A stretch of DNA of 7,020 nt from Prevotellaceae bacterium (GTDB taxonomy: Bacteria; Bacteroidota; Bacteroidia; Bacteroidales; UBA932), in NCBI GenBank assembly GCA_031259805.1, contig JAIRKX010000103.1:1-7020 (forward strand). Reading direction: 5' to 3'. Made by a program: the position numbers and the translations under genes. This document shows, one piece after another, positions 6,891 through 7,020 of this stretch (the stretch's first letter is position 1; each line of letters opens with the position of its first letter). The notes under the pieces were generated by a model. It was not told the origin of the DNA. It saw nothing but the letters and a program-made list of their open reading frames with translations, and did no database searches.

Positions 6891-6918
6891 AGTTGAAAGT
6901 TGAAAGTTGAAAGTTGAG
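6891..6918. repeat. Four-copy heptamer tandem array AGTTGAA
   Basis: Three perfect copies of AGTTGAA are followed by one AGTTGAG, head to tail. The array lies between the REP-like inverted repeat and the GC-rich element at the window edge. Similar AGTTGAA arrays are, from memory, common in intergenic DNA of Bacteroidota. Function is unknown. Confidence 0.9.
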
Positions 6919-6940
6919 AAGTCCACCCCCGCCCTACGGG

Positions 6941-7020
6941 CACCCCCGCCAGCGGGGGAGAGCTACGCAGGCCTCGCCTGTCAGGTTCCTCCGCACGGCT
7001 GTCCCCCGCTGGCGGGGGTG
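6941..7020. repeat. 80-bp element with 19-bp terminal inverted repeats, may run past the window
   Basis: CACCCCCGCCAGCGGGGGA (6941-6959) is the exact reverse complement of 7002-7020. Each arm is itself nearly palindromic (CCCCCGC / GCGGGGG). The 42-bp centre contains a hairpin CAGGC-CTC-GCCTG (6968-6980). Just upstream, CACCCCCGCC (6924-6933) repeats the start of the left arm directly, and GCCC-TAC-GGGC (6931-6941) forms a small hairpin. No coding capacity is visible. It resembles a MITE or REP-pair (BIME-like) repeat. The right boundary coincides with the window end. Confidence 0.65.

Noticed and set aside
6961..7001. Small RNA or short gene in the centre of the edge element
   Set aside because: There is a small hairpin but no promoter, start codon with a meaningful frame, or recognised RNA family.

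Overview
The window looks like chromosomal DNA of a Bacteroidota bacterium, most likely Bacteroidales. Three things point there. Both genes have a TAnnTTTG-type -7 promoter element and no Shine-Dalgarno sequence. The carbamoyl-phosphate synthase is the CAD-like form I associate with this group. The intergenic DNA is built of short tandem repeats with a 7-8 bp period and of GC-rich palindromes. I cannot assign a genus.

Layout. Positions 1-166 are a repeat-rich region downstream of the first gene: an A-rich tract, two perfect 20-bp palindromes 10 bp apart, and nine heptamers that run into the stop codon. Positions 167-3337 (minus strand) encode an exported family 2 glycoside hydrolase of the LacZ type. 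Positions 3338-3518 are a divergent promoter region with a -7 element for each gene, an octamer array and a short heptamer array. Positions 3519-6779 (plus strand) encode the carbamoyl-phosphate synthase large chain (CarB). Positions 6780-7020 contain no gene. They hold a degenerate octamer array, an inverted repeat, a four-copy heptamer array and an 80-bp element bounded by 19-bp inverted repeats that reaches the window edge.

The two genes are divergent and functionally unrelated. The beta-galactosidase acts outside the cytoplasm on beta-galactosides. CarB makes carbamoyl phosphate for pyrimidines and arginine. No carA, susC/susD or other pathway partner is visible.

I found no clearly new multi-gene system. 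The most interesting signals are in carB. A 14-residue in-frame insertion in the second synthetase half is encoded by DNA that looks like the intergenic repeats (hairpin plus ACTGCC(G/C) heptamers). In the same half, the residue expected to be a metal-binding Asn is Tyr (Tyr857). The repeat arrays themselves recur in every non-coding stretch: one starts exactly at the lacZ stop codon and one covers the -33 region of the lacZ promoter.
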